From Blastococcus sp. TF02A-35 (GTDB taxonomy: Bacteria > Actinomycetota > Actinomycetes > Mycobacteriales > Geodermatophilaceae): a DNA stretch of 64,000 bases. Both the position numbers and the translations under genes were made by a program. The notes under the pieces are model-generated. The model saw nothing but the letters and a program-made list of their open reading frames with translations. It did no database searches and was not told the origin of the DNA. Below, piece after piece: positions 7,925-16,576 of the stretch (positions are counted from its first letter, which is position 1; each line of letters begins with the position of its first letter). Location of the stretch: positions 1 through 64,000 of the forward strand of contig NZ_SPQP01000006.1 in assembly GCF_004571075.1 (NCBI RefSeq), given 5' to 3'.

Positions 7925-8815
7925 TCAGCGGCGGCGCGGCTTCTCCCCGAGCCCCAGCACCTCCATCGTCCGGGCCGCCATGCCGGCCTCGCCGAGGGCG
8001 TTGGGGTGCACGATCACCGGGTTGGTGCCCTGCAGCACCGGCTCGACCCAGCGGGTGCCGATCGGCTGGCAGGCGTCCCGGCCCTCGGAGACCTGCGACA
8101 GGTCCACGTAGACGGCGCCGGTCTCGGCCGCCGCCCGCCGCACGACGTCGTTCAGCGTGGCCTGCAGGTCGCGCAGGTAGGGCACGTCCCCCTCGGCCAC
8201 CGGCATCTTGTCGAAGCAGCCCTTCTCCTTCGGGAGGATCCAGGGGTAGCCCAGGATCGCGACCTCGGCGTCCTCCGGGATCCGTGCGCGGACGTCCGTC
8301 AGGGCCTGGACGAGGGCGGGGTACGTGGTCGTCAGCACCGTGTTCTTGTACGAGTCCCCGTACTTGTCCTTGCACGGGCTGCCCTTGCCGAGGGTGGAGA
8401 GCCCGGCGACGCCGCAGGACAGGATCGAGTTGATGAAGACGCTGCTGTCGTTGCCGCCGATCGTCATGGTGACCAGCTGGGTGCCCTGGCCGAGCGCCTC
8501 GAGCTGCGGGGCGACGCCGGGGTACTGCGAGCCGGCGAAGTCGCCGGTGTCGGCGCCGCCGCAGGTGACGTCGGTCAGCGTGGCGCCGATCTGCGCCGCG
8601 ATGACGTTCGGGTAGTTGCGGATCGAGCGCAGGCACTGCGGCGGGGCCGTCGGGTCGGGCGGGAGGACGCCGGAGGCCGCGCTGTAGGAGTCACCGAGGG
8701 CGACGTACTGCAGGGGCGCCGGCGGCGCCTTGGGCTTCGCCTGCGCCGCGGGGGCGACGAGCAGGCTCAGCAGGACCGCGGCGACGGCGAGAACACAAGC
8801 GGCGAGACGGCGCAC
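7925..8815 (-). CDS. Secreted SGNH/GDSL-type hydrolase (esterase/lipase)
   Basis: A 296-residue precursor with a Sec signal peptide (residues 1-26, ending APAAQA). Block I is ALGDSYSAASG with the nucleophile Ser43. Block III is TIGGNDSS (oxyanion Asn), and a late IVHPNALGEAGM carries the catalytic His of the SGNH fold. Paired cysteines suggest the disulfides usual in actinobacterial secreted lipases of the Rv0518/SCO1725 type. The start GTG 8815 has GGAGGAG directly upstream, which excludes the longer ORF. It is the gene naturally downstream of tRNA-Ala at the chromosomal integration site. Confidence 0.9.
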   Translation of the reverse strand: MRRLAACVLAVAAVLLSLLVAPAAQAKPKAPPAPLQYVALGDSYSAASGVLPPDPTAPPQCLRSIRNYPNVIAAQIGATLTDVTCGGADTGDFAGSQYPGVAPQLEALGQGTQLVTMTIGGNDSSVFINSILSCGVAGLSTLGKGSPCKDKYGDSYKNTVLTTTYPALVQALTDVRARIPEDAEVAILGYPWILPKEKGCFDKMPVAEGDVPYLRDLQATLNDVVRRAAAETGAVYVDLSQVSEGRDACQPIGTRWVEPVLQGTNPVIVHPNALGEAGMAARTMEVLGLGEKPRRR

Positions 8816-8909
8816 GTCTCCTCCAGTCGAGTGGGGGGCACTGTGCGCGGAACAACGGCCGAGACGGTTGATGGTTACGCGCGTCACAGGTAGTTGCCGC
8901 CGGAAACGC

Positions 8910-8943
8910 AGCAGGCCGCCCTCCGGACGGAGGACGGCCTGCT
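8910..8943. terminator. Original tRNA-Ala terminator (chromosomal side of attL)
   Basis: AGCAGGCCG (from 8910) pairs with CGGCCTGCT (to 8943), with an inner CCTCC/GGAGG stem. It stands immediately beyond the tRNA 3' half left at attL, so it would have ended tRNA-Ala transcription before the element inserted. A related hairpin lies at 35,678-35,708. Confidence 0.6.
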
Positions 8944-8948
8944 CGATC

Positions 8949-8993
8949 GGGTGGAGCTGAGGGGACTCGAACCCCTGACCCCCACACTGCCAG
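8949..8993. repeat. attL: 45-bp copy of the tRNA-Ala 3' half
   Basis: Forty-five bases, from GGGTGGAGCT to ACTGCCAG, are identical to 35,716-35,760 in the same orientation. They comprise the tRNA-Ala acceptor 3' strand, T arm and anticodon arm up to the anticodon loop. Right of 8,993 the tRNA sequence stops (GGCGG in place of TGTGG), so this is a half tRNA left by site-specific integration and not a second gene. Confidence 0.92.
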
Positions 8994-9245
8994 GGCGGCT
9001 GAGTGGGGTCCAGGGCGGTACGCCAGAGTTCATTTGCGCAGGTCAGAAGGTTGCGTTGTCATCTGCGGACTCCTGCGGACGACCATGAATACCGTCGTCA
9101 GGCCACCATGGTGGCACCACACGGCAGCCGCCTGACCGACCGTTGAGCGCCGCCTGAGCAGCTGACGATCGGACGGCCTCCTCACCTCGGGGCTCGTGAT
9201 GCGCTCACCTGGACGATGCACGGCTATTTGGTCATACTTCCGACC

Positions 9246-9530
9246 ATGACGACTCTGTCGCTCGCGGACGCCAAGGCGCACCTGTCGGCCCTTGTGGCCC
9301 GGGTCAGCGGCCAGCACGAGCGGGTCTACGTGACGGTCCACGGCAAGCCGTCGGCCGTCCTGGTGGCGACGGAGGATCTCGAGTCGCTTGAGGAGACGAT
9401 CGAGATCCTGGCCGATGCCGAGACGATGCGGCGATTGCACGCCTCGGATACCGAGCTGGCCCGTGGCGATGTGGAGACGCGCGAGGAGCTGGACGCGGCC
9501 ATGCGTCGGCGCCTCGGCTCCGGTTCGTGA
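9246..9530 (+). CDS. Phd/YefM-type antitoxin
   Basis: A 94-residue protein. TTLSLADAKAHLSALVARV and the following VYVTVHGKPSAVLVATEDLESLEETI are the N-terminal dimerisation/DNA-binding fold of Phd/YefM antitoxins; the acidic C-terminus would wrap the toxin. The ATG at 9,246 has no Shine-Dalgarno site and sits 12 bases past a CATACT -10-like box, so translation may be leaderless. The toxin gene overlaps its stop (GTGA). It is the first gene inside the left end of the integrated element. Confidence 0.88.
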   Translation: MTTLSLADAKAHLSALVARVSGQHERVYVTVHGKPSAVLVATEDLESLEETIEILADAETMRRLHASDTELARGDVETREELDAAMRRRLGSGS

Positions 9531-9814
9531 CCGAGGAGCGGGCGGACTACGACCTAGCGATCACGCCGACCGCCCGCCGCCAGCTCGCCGAGAACCTGCC
9601 CGAGGCGGTCGCCGCGGCCGCATATAAGTTCATCACCGGCCCGCTGCTGGACAACCCCCATCGGGTCGGCAAGCGGCTTCGTCCCCCGCTCGAGGACCGG
9701 CACAGCGCGCGCCGCGGCACCTACCGGGTCATCTACCGCATTGACGAGGACATCCACACGGTGACCGTCGTCGATGTCGCCCATCGTCGAGATGCGTATC
9801 GCTCCGGCCATTGA
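9527..9814 (+). CDS. RelE-family toxin
   Basis: A 95-residue protein with the RelE/ParE fold: ITPTARRQLAENLPEAVAAAAYKFI, then RVGKRLRPPLEDRHSARRGTYRVIYRID and VTVVDVAHRRDAY. The basic RGTYRVIYRI strand and the C-terminal HRRDAY are the usual mRNA-interferase motifs. The GTG start overlaps the antitoxin stop, so the pair is coupled. It probably stabilises the element against loss from the attL side. Confidence 0.88.
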   Translation: MTEERADYDLAITPTARRQLAENLPEAVAAAAYKFITGPLLDNPHRVGKRLRPPLEDRHSARRGTYRVIYRIDEDIHTVTVVDVAHRRDAYRSGH

Positions 9815-9918
9815 CCACCTGTCGCTACGTTACTGCCGAGGACAGAATCACCAACCGCCAGATTGCGAGTTCGCTGGTGTGCGGTTCGCGGTTGTCCGCC
9901 CCCGTACGGATGTGCAGG

Positions 9919-10341
9919 TCAACGAGGCAGGCCGGTCGGGGGCGAACGGTGCTGGATGACCGTGAACGCCATGCTGTGGCACACACGCTGGCACACAACA
10001 CCACCAGTCGAGGCGATTGGCTGCCCTCCGCCCGGTCCGCGCCCTCGCCGTCTTTCCAGCCTGAGGCGGAAAAGCTCGTCAAGCCGATCGGCCAACCAGG
10101 CGAGCCGGGCCCGAATGGAGCGAGCCTGCAATCCCGCGCCGGCCGCGGTGAGGATCAGCGCGGTTCTTCGAGCGTCAAGCGTGGACGGAACACGCAGGAG
10201 ACCGGTCGATTGGGCTCGGTCGACGAGCCGACTGGCCGTGGAGGGCGCCACGTCGGCCACGCGGGCGACGTCGCCGATGGTGACTTCCTGGCTGGCGGCG
10301 GCCCCCCGAGCGCATGCCTCGACCACGAGCAGGCTCGACAT
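9919..10341 (-). CDS. MarR-type winged-helix regulator, possibly N-terminally truncated
   Basis: The core QEVTIGDVARVADVAPSTASRLVDRAQSTGLLRV with a following LDARRTALILTAAGAGL is the MarR winged helix and wing. The frame stays open upstream to about 10,430 (PDLWVWSAPSYKIITEDDAPVEM) without an ATG or GTG, so either ATG 10341 is used or the N-terminal dimerisation helices have been lost. The last 50 residues look like run-on into non-homologous DNA. No partner gene is evident. It lies between the left toxin-antitoxin pair and the fused zwf fragment. Confidence 0.55.
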   Translation of the reverse strand: MSSLLVVEACARGAAASQEVTIGDVARVADVAPSTASRLVDRAQSTGLLRVPSTLDARRTALILTAAGAGLQARSIRARLAWLADRLDELFRLRLERRRGRGPGGGQPIASTGGVVCQRVCHSMAFTVIQHRSPPTGLPR

Positions 10342-10431
10342 CTCGACCGGAGCGTCGTCCTCCGTGATGATTTTGTAACTGGGTGCGCTCCAGACCCACA
10401 GGTCCGGTGGACGGCCTTGCTCACCTAACAG

Positions 10432-10992
10432 TCAGACCACAGCGCCGTCCTCGCGACGCGGACTGGAGGTCCGCCGCCCGGCGGCGACCGGAGCCTCGGG
10501 CCGCGGCGGCCAGCGTCGGTCCAAAGCCACGGTGAGCGGGACGGCGACCGACACCGTGGAGATGGTGCCGGCGATGGTGCCGAGGATCAGAGCGAGGGCG
10601 AAGCCGGTCAACGAGTCGCCGCCGAGGGCGAGCAGGGCTGTGACGGTGGCCGCGAAGAGCGTGTGCGGGAGCGCGAGGTAGACGAGGACTGGCCCGTCGG
10701 CGCACCGCACGATCGGCCGCAGGTCCTCGGCGGAGGTGACGTCGGCGGCCACATACCGCAGCTGGCGGCACAACGCCGCCCGATGGGCGAAGTCGACCTC
10801 GGCGGCGTGCTCGGCGAGTGCAGCGGCAGCCTGCTGCCTGAAGGCGTCATCGTCCCCATCCTCACGGCCGACGCCGATGATGGTGAGGGCGTCGGGCAGT
10901 CGGCCCGCGCGCTGCAGATGCGCGAGGGCCGGCAGAAGGTAGCGCCTGCTCAGGTCACCGCCGGCACCGAGGAGCAACAGGGTCGAGGGCAC
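10432..10992 (-). pseudogene. zwf N-terminal fragment fused in frame to a SecF-like C-terminal tail
   Basis: Residues 1-120 match the NADP-binding half of glucose-6-phosphate dehydrogenase: LLLLGAGGDLSRRYLLPAL, IIGVGRED, YLALPHTLFAATVTALLA, parallel to the intact zwf at 23,332. The similarity then stops before the catalytic EKPFG and DH motifs. It continues in frame as GGDSLTGFALALILGTIAG and a further Pro/Arg tail, which looks like the last transmembrane helices of SecF/RND-type proteins. The start GTG 10992 has an AGGTAGGA site. The product cannot be an active dehydrogenase. I read this as a deletion-fusion pseudogene ending the minus-strand operon; translation may still occur. Confidence 0.7.
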
Positions 10993-11035
10993 CGGTCCTA
11001 CCTCTCCGCGTCTTGGTCCGCTGCGCCGGGGCCGC

Positions 11036-11125
11036 TCAATTCTGGATGGCAGCAAACGCCAGGCAGGCCAGGGTCAACAGCAGGCCGGCGCCGAGGGTGA
11101 TGCGAGCCATGTAGGCGTGGCGCAT
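11036..11125 (-). CDS. 29-residue single-span membrane peptide
   Basis: A very short ORF with an excellent GGAGGAA site five bases before ATG 11125. After a basic MRHAYMAR start it consists of one hydrophobic helix (TLGAGLLLTLACLAFAAI). It sits between the ferric-reductase-like gene and the fused zwf fragment in the same operon. It could be a small subunit of the membrane flavoprotein. The strong ribosome binding site is the main evidence that it is real. Confidence 0.55.
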   Translation of the reverse strand: MRHAYMARITLGAGLLLTLACLAFAAIQN

Positions 11126-11148
11126 GGTCGTTCCTCCGTCGTAAGCGT

Positions 11149-12459
11149 TCAGACCCAGGCGAACCGTTCGGTGTGGATGCGGTCGGCGGGCACGCCGATC
11201 GTGGGAAGAGCGGCTTCCATCGCGTCGAGCATCGGGTTGGGGCCGCAGGCGAAAAACTGGAACCGCCGGTACCCGGAAGGCAGGTGGCGGCGCAGCACGT
11301 CGACGGTGACGTACCCGGTTTCCCCAGTCCAATCCGAAGGTGGCTGCTCGAGCACGTGCACGACCCGCAGGTTCATCCGGTCGGTCAGCTCGTCGAGTTC
11401 CGCACGGAACGGGATACTGTCCCAGTCCCTGTTGGCGGCGAAGAGCACCACGGGCCGGACGTCGCCGCGATCGGCCAGCGTCCGAACCATGCTCATCGCC
11501 GGGGCGAGACCGACGCCGCCGGCGATCAGGACGTACCCGGCACCCTCGTACTGGTCGATCGAGAACGCCCCATGCGGGCCATCGACGTAGACGGTGGTGC
11601 CCGGTGCCACCCCGCCCACGGTGGAGGTGAAGTCGCCGGCGGCCTTGATGGCGACGGCGATCGTGCCGCCGTCCTCGGCGCTGGAGGCCAGGGAGAAGGG
11701 GTGGGAGGTGACGGTGAACGGGGACCGGCCGACGGTGATCCAGGCGAACTGCCCCGGGGCGAACTGCAGTCCGTCGTGCCCCTCGGCGCGGAGGGCGAGG
11801 ACGGTGGTGCCTCCGGGCTCGGGGACGACCCGGTCCACGGTCCAGGGCCGGCGGCGCAGCCGCAACGGCCGCAAGATCCGCACCCAGATCAGCAGCCCGA
11901 CGAACGTCGCCGACATCAGGCCCCAGAGCACCTGCTTCCCAACGCTGTCGACGTAATAATTGACCAGCAACACATGAATCAGGGCGGCGAGGACCGCAAC
12001 GACCGCCAGGACGGCGTGCGTCAGCTGCCAGGCCTCGTAGGACAGCCACAGCCGCCGGCGCCACACCGACGTCGCTACCAGGACGAGCAGGGCGAGCGCC
12101 GCCGCCACCCCGAACCGGACCCGCCACGGCGTGTCCGGAGAGAACAGGGCGGCGACCAGGCCCCAGTCCGCCGACAGCGCCACATGGACCATGACGAAGG
12201 TCAGTCCGATGTAGCCGATGTGCCGGTGGAACTGGACCACCGCGTCGGTGCCGAACGGCTCAGCCACCGCGCGGATGCGGGCGACGAGCGCGAACTCCAC
12301 CCCCATCAGCGCCAGCCCGACAAAGCCGAGCGCGACGGAGAAGTCGGTCCAAAAGCCCTGTCCCGCCCGGTTGGTGCCCACCAGCGCGAACACCAGCGGA
12401 GCCAGGCAGATCCCGACGAACACCGCCAGCCAGACGATCCCGCGGGCGACCGGCCTCAT
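11149..12459 (-). CDS. Ferric-reductase-like membrane flavoprotein (FRE/NOX type)
   Basis: A 436-residue protein. Residues 1-210 form about six membrane helices with paired His (FHRHIGYIG, HVALS, QLTHAVLAV, ALIHVLL) expected to hold two hemes, as in the ferric reductase/NADPH oxidase superfamily. The C-terminal half is a ferredoxin-NADP reductase module: the FAD motif HPFSLASS, the NAD-binding GGVGLAPAMSMVRTL and the terminal FFACGPNPMLDAME. It would pass electrons from NAD(P)H across the membrane to iron, oxygen or quinone. It overlaps the upstream flippase-like gene by ATGA in the operon running from 16,057 to 10,432. Confidence 0.85.
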   Translation of the reverse strand: MRPVARGIVWLAVFVGICLAPLVFALVGTNRAGQGFWTDFSVALGFVGLALMGVEFALVARIRAVAEPFGTDAVVQFHRHIGYIGLTFVMVHVALSADWGLVAALFSPDTPWRVRFGVAAALALLVLVATSVWRRRLWLSYEAWQLTHAVLAVVAVLAALIHVLLVNYYVDSVGKQVLWGLMSATFVGLLIWVRILRPLRLRRRPWTVDRVVPEPGGTTVLALRAEGHDGLQFAPGQFAWITVGRSPFTVTSHPFSLASSAEDGGTIAVAIKAAGDFTSTVGGVAPGTTVYVDGPHGAFSIDQYEGAGYVLIAGGVGLAPAMSMVRTLADRGDVRPVVLFAANRDWDSIPFRAELDELTDRMNLRVVHVLEQPPSDWTGETGYVTVDVLRRHLPSGYRRFQFFACGPNPMLDAMEAALPTIGVPADRIHTERFAWV

Positions 12460-13526
12460 GCCGCGCTCCCTGGCGTGCTACCGGCGAGCCCACCGGCCTT
12501 CCGGCGGGGTCCGTATCGGGAGCGGAAGAGCAGGTAGGCGACCGGCCCGGCGAGGATGGGCAGCCAGTAGGAGGCCAACCTATACATCAGCGTGGCCAGG
12601 ACCGCCTGACCGGTGGCCACGCCGGCGAGCGTGAGGGTTCCGTACAGGCCGGCCTCGACGAAGCCGAGCCCGCCAGGGGTGATGGGGATCATCCCCAACA
12701 GCAGGGCGGAGGCGAAGACCAGCAGCACCAGCGAGGGGTGCGGACGGCTGCTGCTGGCGGCCAGGGCCGCCAGCAAGGACAGGTAGTCGAAGCCGAGCTT
12801 GCCGGCCACGGCCAGCAGCGCCTTCCACCAGCCGGCGCCGAGTACCGCGCGCACGGCGTTGCGCTCCTGCAGCAACCGCTGCGGCAGCCCCGTTGACGGC
12901 GGACGGCGGCGGACCAGCCGGTTGCGCAGGGACTGCACGGCTCCGGCCGCGGCGACCAGCGGCCGGTCGGCGACCAGCACGGCCGCGCTGAGAGCGGCGA
13001 CCAGCACGAAGACGGCCCCACCGAGGATGGCTGACTGGAGCAGGGTGCGGGGTACGTAGACGCCGGTGAGCACCGCGGGCAGGGCCAGCACCGGCAGGAA
13101 GAGGACGCTGGCGGTCTGCAACACGGAGAAGGCGGTCAGCCCGGTGACCGCGGTGGCCGGTTCGATGCCGGCGCGGCCGAGCATGCGGAACTGCAGCGCC
13201 GCGCCGGCGGCCGCGCCGCCGGGCACGACCCGGCTGAACGCGTTACCCGACAGCTGGGCGGTCGCCACCGGGAACCAGGCGGTGGTGCGCAGCGCCATCC
13301 GCTGCAGCACGAGCAGGCAGCAGACGCTGGCGACCTGCCCGGTGACGACGGCGGCGAACCACCCTGGGGCGATGTCGGACAGCTTCGGCCAGGACGCGAA
13401 GACCTCGGTGACTTGCGGCGCGAACAGGTACAGCGCTACCCCCATCACCGTGAGCAGGAGCACCCGCCCGACGCGGATCCGCCCGACCGGCGTCCGGGTG
13501 ATCCGCTCAGCTCGCGTAGCCCCCAC
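12456..13526 (-). CDS. UPF0104 / LPG-synthase-type transmembrane protein (flippase-like)
   Basis: A 356-residue protein with seven to eight hydrophobic segments. It carries the family motifs GNAFSRVVPGGAAAGAALQF and MIPITPGGLGFVEAGLYG, which define the lysylphosphatidylglycerol-synthase transmembrane/UPF0104 family. It lacks the C-terminal aminoacyl-transferase domain of MprF, so it is a stand-alone membrane module, perhaps moving lipids or glycolipids. The GTG start at 13526 lies in a C-rich stretch and is not strongly supported; a slightly shorter start is possible. It overlaps the next gene (ATGA). Confidence 0.8.
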   Translation of the reverse strand: MGATRAERITRTPVGRIRVGRVLLLTVMGVALYLFAPQVTEVFASWPKLSDIAPGWFAAVVTGQVASVCCLLVLQRMALRTTAWFPVATAQLSGNAFSRVVPGGAAAGAALQFRMLGRAGIEPATAVTGLTAFSVLQTASVLFLPVLALPAVLTGVYVPRTLLQSAILGGAVFVLVAALSAAVLVADRPLVAAAGAVQSLRNRLVRRRPPSTGLPQRLLQERNAVRAVLGAGWWKALLAVAGKLGFDYLSLLAALAASSSRPHPSLVLLVFASALLLGMIPITPGGLGFVEAGLYGTLTLAGVATGQAVLATLMYRLASYWLPILAGPVAYLLFRSRYGPRRKAGGLAGSTPGSAA

Positions 13527-13547
13527 CCCCCCAGTCGGCCGGCCCGC

Positions 13548-15479
13548 TCACGGGCGACCGCGCCGGCCAATGGGGCTGAAGCGGCCGGGGGCGGCCCCGC
13601 CGGCCCGGATCAGGTGCATGACGGCGTTGATCAGCGCCAGGTGAGAGAATGCCTGCGGGGTGTTGCCCAAATGCCGGCCGCTGTGCGCGTCCAGCTCCTC
13701 GGCGAGCAGCCCCAGGTCGTTGGCGTGGTGCAGCAGCAGCCGGCACAGGTCGTCGGCGCGGGCGGTCTCGCCGATCTCCACCAGCGCGGAGACCAGCCAG
13801 AACGAGCAGATGACGAAGGTGCCCTCCTCGCCGGACAGGCCGTCGTCGGTCTCCTCGACCCGGTAGCGCAGCACCATCTCGTCCTCGGTGAGCTCGTCGG
13901 CGATCGCCAGCACGGTGGCCCGCGCCCGCGGGTCCTCGGGCGGCAGGAAGCCCATCAGCGGAATTAGCAGCGCCGAGGCGTCCAGCGCGGTGCTGCCGTA
14001 GAACTGGGTGAACACGCCGCGTTCATCGACGCCGGAGGCGCAGACGTCGGCGTGGATCTCCTCGGCGGCCGCGCGCCAGCGCGCGGCCTGCTCAGTGGCG
14101 CCGCAGAGGTCAGCCAGCTTGGCGCCGCGGTCGGCGGCCACCCAGCAGAGCACCTTCGAGGAGGTGAAGTGCTGCAGCGCGCCGCGGACCTCCCAGATGC
14201 CGGAATCGGGATGCCGCCAGTGCACCAGCGCCTGCTCGACCTGCCGTTCCACCAGCGGCCACAGCCGGTCGGGCAGGGCGCCCACGGCGGTGGTGTGCAG
14301 GTAGATGGAGTCCAGCAGCATACCCCAAACGTCGTGCTGGGCCTGATCGTAGGCGCCGTTGCCGATCCGCACCGGACGGGAGCCGGCGTAGCCGGACAGG
14401 TGCTCGAGCTCGACCTCGGTCAGCGTCCGCTCGCCGCCGATGCCGTACATGATCTGCAGTCGGTCGGTCTCCCCGCCGGCGACCTCGGCGATGAAGTCGA
14501 AGAAGTCGCCCGCCTCCGCGGTGAACCCGAGCGTGTGCAGGCCCCACAGCGTGAAGGCGGCGTCGCGGATCCAGGTGTAGCGGTAGTCCCAGTTGCGCTG
14601 CCCGCCGAGCTCCTCGGGCAGGGAGGTGGTCGCTGCGGCGACCATCGCGCCGGTGGGCGCGTACACCAGCCCCTTAAGCGTCAGGGCGCTGCGCTGCATG
14701 TGCGCCCGCCAGGGATGGTCGGGAAAGGTGCCGCCGGCCAGCCAGTCTCGCCAGTACGTGCCCGTGTACTCAAGCCGCTCGTGTGCCTCGGCCACCGAGC
14801 CAGGTGGTGCGGCGCCGGCCCAGGACAGGGCAACGACGGCCTCCTCACCGGCGGTCAGGACGGTGCGCCAGCCCACGCGGGCGCCCTCCGCCAGTAGCGG
14901 CCGGTCACTGGTCAGACGCAGCGAGAGCCCTGAAACGGGGTCGCTCGCCGACGCCTGTCCTTGCGTGGCGGGATCCAGCTGCCAGGCCGGCGCATGGCGG
15001 CCGTAGTCGAAGGCGGGGGTGCAGTCCACGCTCAGCTCGACACTGCCATGTTCGCAGCGGGCGGTGCGCAGCAGGACGTGCGCGGCCCGCTGGCCTGAGG
15101 CCTCGCGGCGGTAGGGCGGCAGGTCGCCGCAGGCGTCGTCGTCCCAGGGGGCGACCAGCAGCGCGTCGGTCACCGTCAACCAGCCGGAGCTTGTCATGTA
15201 CGTCGTCTCTAGCACGAGCGTGCCCGGCAGGTAGCGTCGGGTGACTGGTACCGAGGTCTCCGTGGGGGCCAGCGTGAAGGTGCCGGCGTCGCGGTCGAGG
15301 ACTGCGGCGAACAGGCTCGGCGAGTCCATCCGCGGCGCGCACAGCCACTCCACCGCACCGCGGGAGGTCACCAGGGCGATGGTCTCCCCGTCGGCGAGAA
15401 GCGCGTAGTCCTCGATCGGCGGAAAGCCCTGGGTGCGGTCGACATGTGTGTCCCGGGGCGAAGAGTCCGGACGGCTCAT
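13548..15479 (-). CDS. GH15-family glycoside hydrolase (glucoamylase/trehalase-like), copy A
   Basis: A 643-residue protein. An N-terminal beta-sandwich (about 1-255) precedes the (alpha/alpha)6 barrel. Family motifs: NWDYRYTWIRDAAF (296-309), GNGAYDQAQHDVWG, the general acid in HPDSGIWEVRG (Glu430) and the general base in SGEEGTFVICSFWLV (Glu551/552). No signal peptide, so it acts in the cytoplasm, releasing glucose from trehalose or maltodextrin. It overlaps the PCuAC gene upstream by ATGA. A diverged paralogue lies at 24,699-26,525 in the same genetic context. Substrate is not predictable from sequence alone. Confidence 0.88.
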   Translation of the reverse strand: MSRPDSSPRDTHVDRTQGFPPIEDYALLADGETIALVTSRGAVEWLCAPRMDSPSLFAAVLDRDAGTFTLAPTETSVPVTRRYLPGTLVLETTYMTSSGWLTVTDALLVAPWDDDACGDLPPYRREASGQRAAHVLLRTARCEHGSVELSVDCTPAFDYGRHAPAWQLDPATQGQASASDPVSGLSLRLTSDRPLLAEGARVGWRTVLTAGEEAVVALSWAGAAPPGSVAEAHERLEYTGTYWRDWLAGGTFPDHPWRAHMQRSALTLKGLVYAPTGAMVAAATTSLPEELGGQRNWDYRYTWIRDAAFTLWGLHTLGFTAEAGDFFDFIAEVAGGETDRLQIMYGIGGERTLTEVELEHLSGYAGSRPVRIGNGAYDQAQHDVWGMLLDSIYLHTTAVGALPDRLWPLVERQVEQALVHWRHPDSGIWEVRGALQHFTSSKVLCWVAADRGAKLADLCGATEQAARWRAAAEEIHADVCASGVDERGVFTQFYGSTALDASALLIPLMGFLPPEDPRARATVLAIADELTEDEMVLRYRVEETDDGLSGEEGTFVICSFWLVSALVEIGETARADDLCRLLLHHANDLGLLAEELDAHSGRHLGNTPQAFSHLALINAVMHLIRAGGAAPGRFSPIGRRGRP

Positions 15480-16057
15480 GACGGGTCGGCCGGCGAGCTG
15501 GAGACCGCCGCCGGGTCGTAGGTCGCCACCGGCACCTGCAGCGTCACCGACCCGGCGCCGGTGAAGGTGAAGGTGATCTCCACGCTGGTCCCGCTGCGCA
15601 GCTCCTCTCTGAGCCCGGTCAGCTCCAGGTGCGGGCCGGCCACGTCCTGCAGGTCCGCCACCCCGCCGGCCGGCACCGGCACGTCGATCGACGACGTCGC
15701 GGCCTCCCCGCCCTGGCGGAGGACGACCTCGGCGGCCTCCTCGCTGCTGACAGCGGATAGCGTGTCGTCGGCGTCGCCGTCGTTGGCCACCGTCAGCAGC
15801 AGCTCCGCGCCGCCTTCGGGCGTGTGGGTGCTGCCCCGCTCACCCGGCGAGGCGATGTACACGTGCAGCAGCCGCAGGTCACCGACCTGCCCCTCGACGC
15901 TGTCGAGATCCGGACGGCCCACGCTCGGACTCAACGGCGAGCCGTGCTCGGCCTCGTCCTCGCCGCACCCTGCCCCCACCAGTCCGACGATCAGCAGCAG
16001 CAACAGCAGAGGAGCGGCGGTGGGAACCCAGCCCGTGCCGCGATCGACATGGAGCAT
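15476..16057 (-). CDS. PCuAC-like (DUF461) secreted/lipoprotein copper-chaperone homologue, copy A
   Basis: A 193-residue protein with a hydrophobic export signal and a VGAGC lipobox at about residue 31. The core follows the PCuAC fold: RLLHVYIASPGERGSTHT, ELLLTVANDGDADDTLSAVSS, VPVPAGGVADLQDVAGPHLEL and a final ITFTFTGAGSVTLQVPV. The copper ligands His and Met of the family are mostly gone (HLEL in place of HLML, no upstream Met), so copper binding is doubtful. Start ATG 16057 has GGAGGGG upstream. It is the first gene of a six-gene minus-strand operon. Confidence 0.8.
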   Translation of the reverse strand: MLHVDRGTGWVPTAAPLLLLLLIVGLVGAGCGEDEAEHGSPLSPSVGRPDLDSVEGQVGDLRLLHVYIASPGERGSTHTPEGGAELLLTVANDGDADDTLSAVSSEEAAEVVLRQGGEAATSSIDVPVPAGGVADLQDVAGPHLELTGLREELRSGTSVEITFTFTGAGSVTLQVPVATYDPAAVSSSPADPS

Positions 16058-16576
16058 TACGCCCCTCCCAACGCATCTCGCCTGACCGACGGACGAGCTC
16101 AAACGGTGCGGTCGGTTGCTCGACCCCGGAGCCTCTTACCCTGGTGACACCGTCGGAACCCTCGTTCGAACACCGTCCTCGTCGCCGGGTATGTCCACGT
16201 ATTCGGCGGGTACCAGTCGCAGGGGCCGAGCAGACGGCGCTGCAGGACGGTCCCGGCAGAGCCGGTCGACGTGACTCGGATCCGCGCAGCGCGCCGGGCC
16301 CATGAGTTGTTCCACTGGGTGCCTGCGGGGTAGACGTCGTCGAGCGAAATGGGGGGAGACAGCGCGTGTCTCACTTTTGTGCTTAGCGTGTCGACGTCAC
16401 GTCCGCGGACCCCACGGGGCACGTGCCCGCAGATGCAGCGATCAGTCCTTTACTCGGCTCGAACCCGCACGCCCTCGCCACGCATTGAATGAGTGAGAAC
16501 GCCTCGACCAAGCGCGAAAGGCGTGTCAGGTCCCCTGCCTTCAGTTCCGGCCAACCCACGCCCGGAGGTACTGACA
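16058..16576. other. Intergenic region between divergent units
   Basis: About 520 bases with no convincing gene. It must hold the promoter of the minus-strand PCuAC operon and that of the plus-strand amine oxidase. A perfect 12-base palindrome GGGCACGTGCCC lies at 16,417-16,428 and may be an operator. A 107-codon minus-strand frame (16,099-16,422) lacks a ribosome site and family features. Base composition is less GC-rich than in neighbouring genes. Confidence 0.5.

Noticed and set aside
8949-8993. A second tRNA-Ala gene at the left boundary
   Set aside because: Only the 3' half (up to the anticodon loop) is present; no D arm or 5' acceptor strand follows, so it is an attachment-site copy.
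9815-9918. A short LuxR-like stretch (ITNRQIASSL) after the RelE gene
   Set aside because: Only about ten residues fit and the frame does not continue into the rest of a LuxR helix-turn-helix.
16099-16422. A 107-codon minus-strand frame in the intergenic region
   Set aside because: No ribosome site, no recognisable domain, and it overlaps the region needed for two divergent promoters.
16440-16490. T-arm-like sequence (GGGTTCGAGCC on the minus strand)
   Set aside because: The stem does not pair and no acceptor, D or anticodon arm could be built around it.
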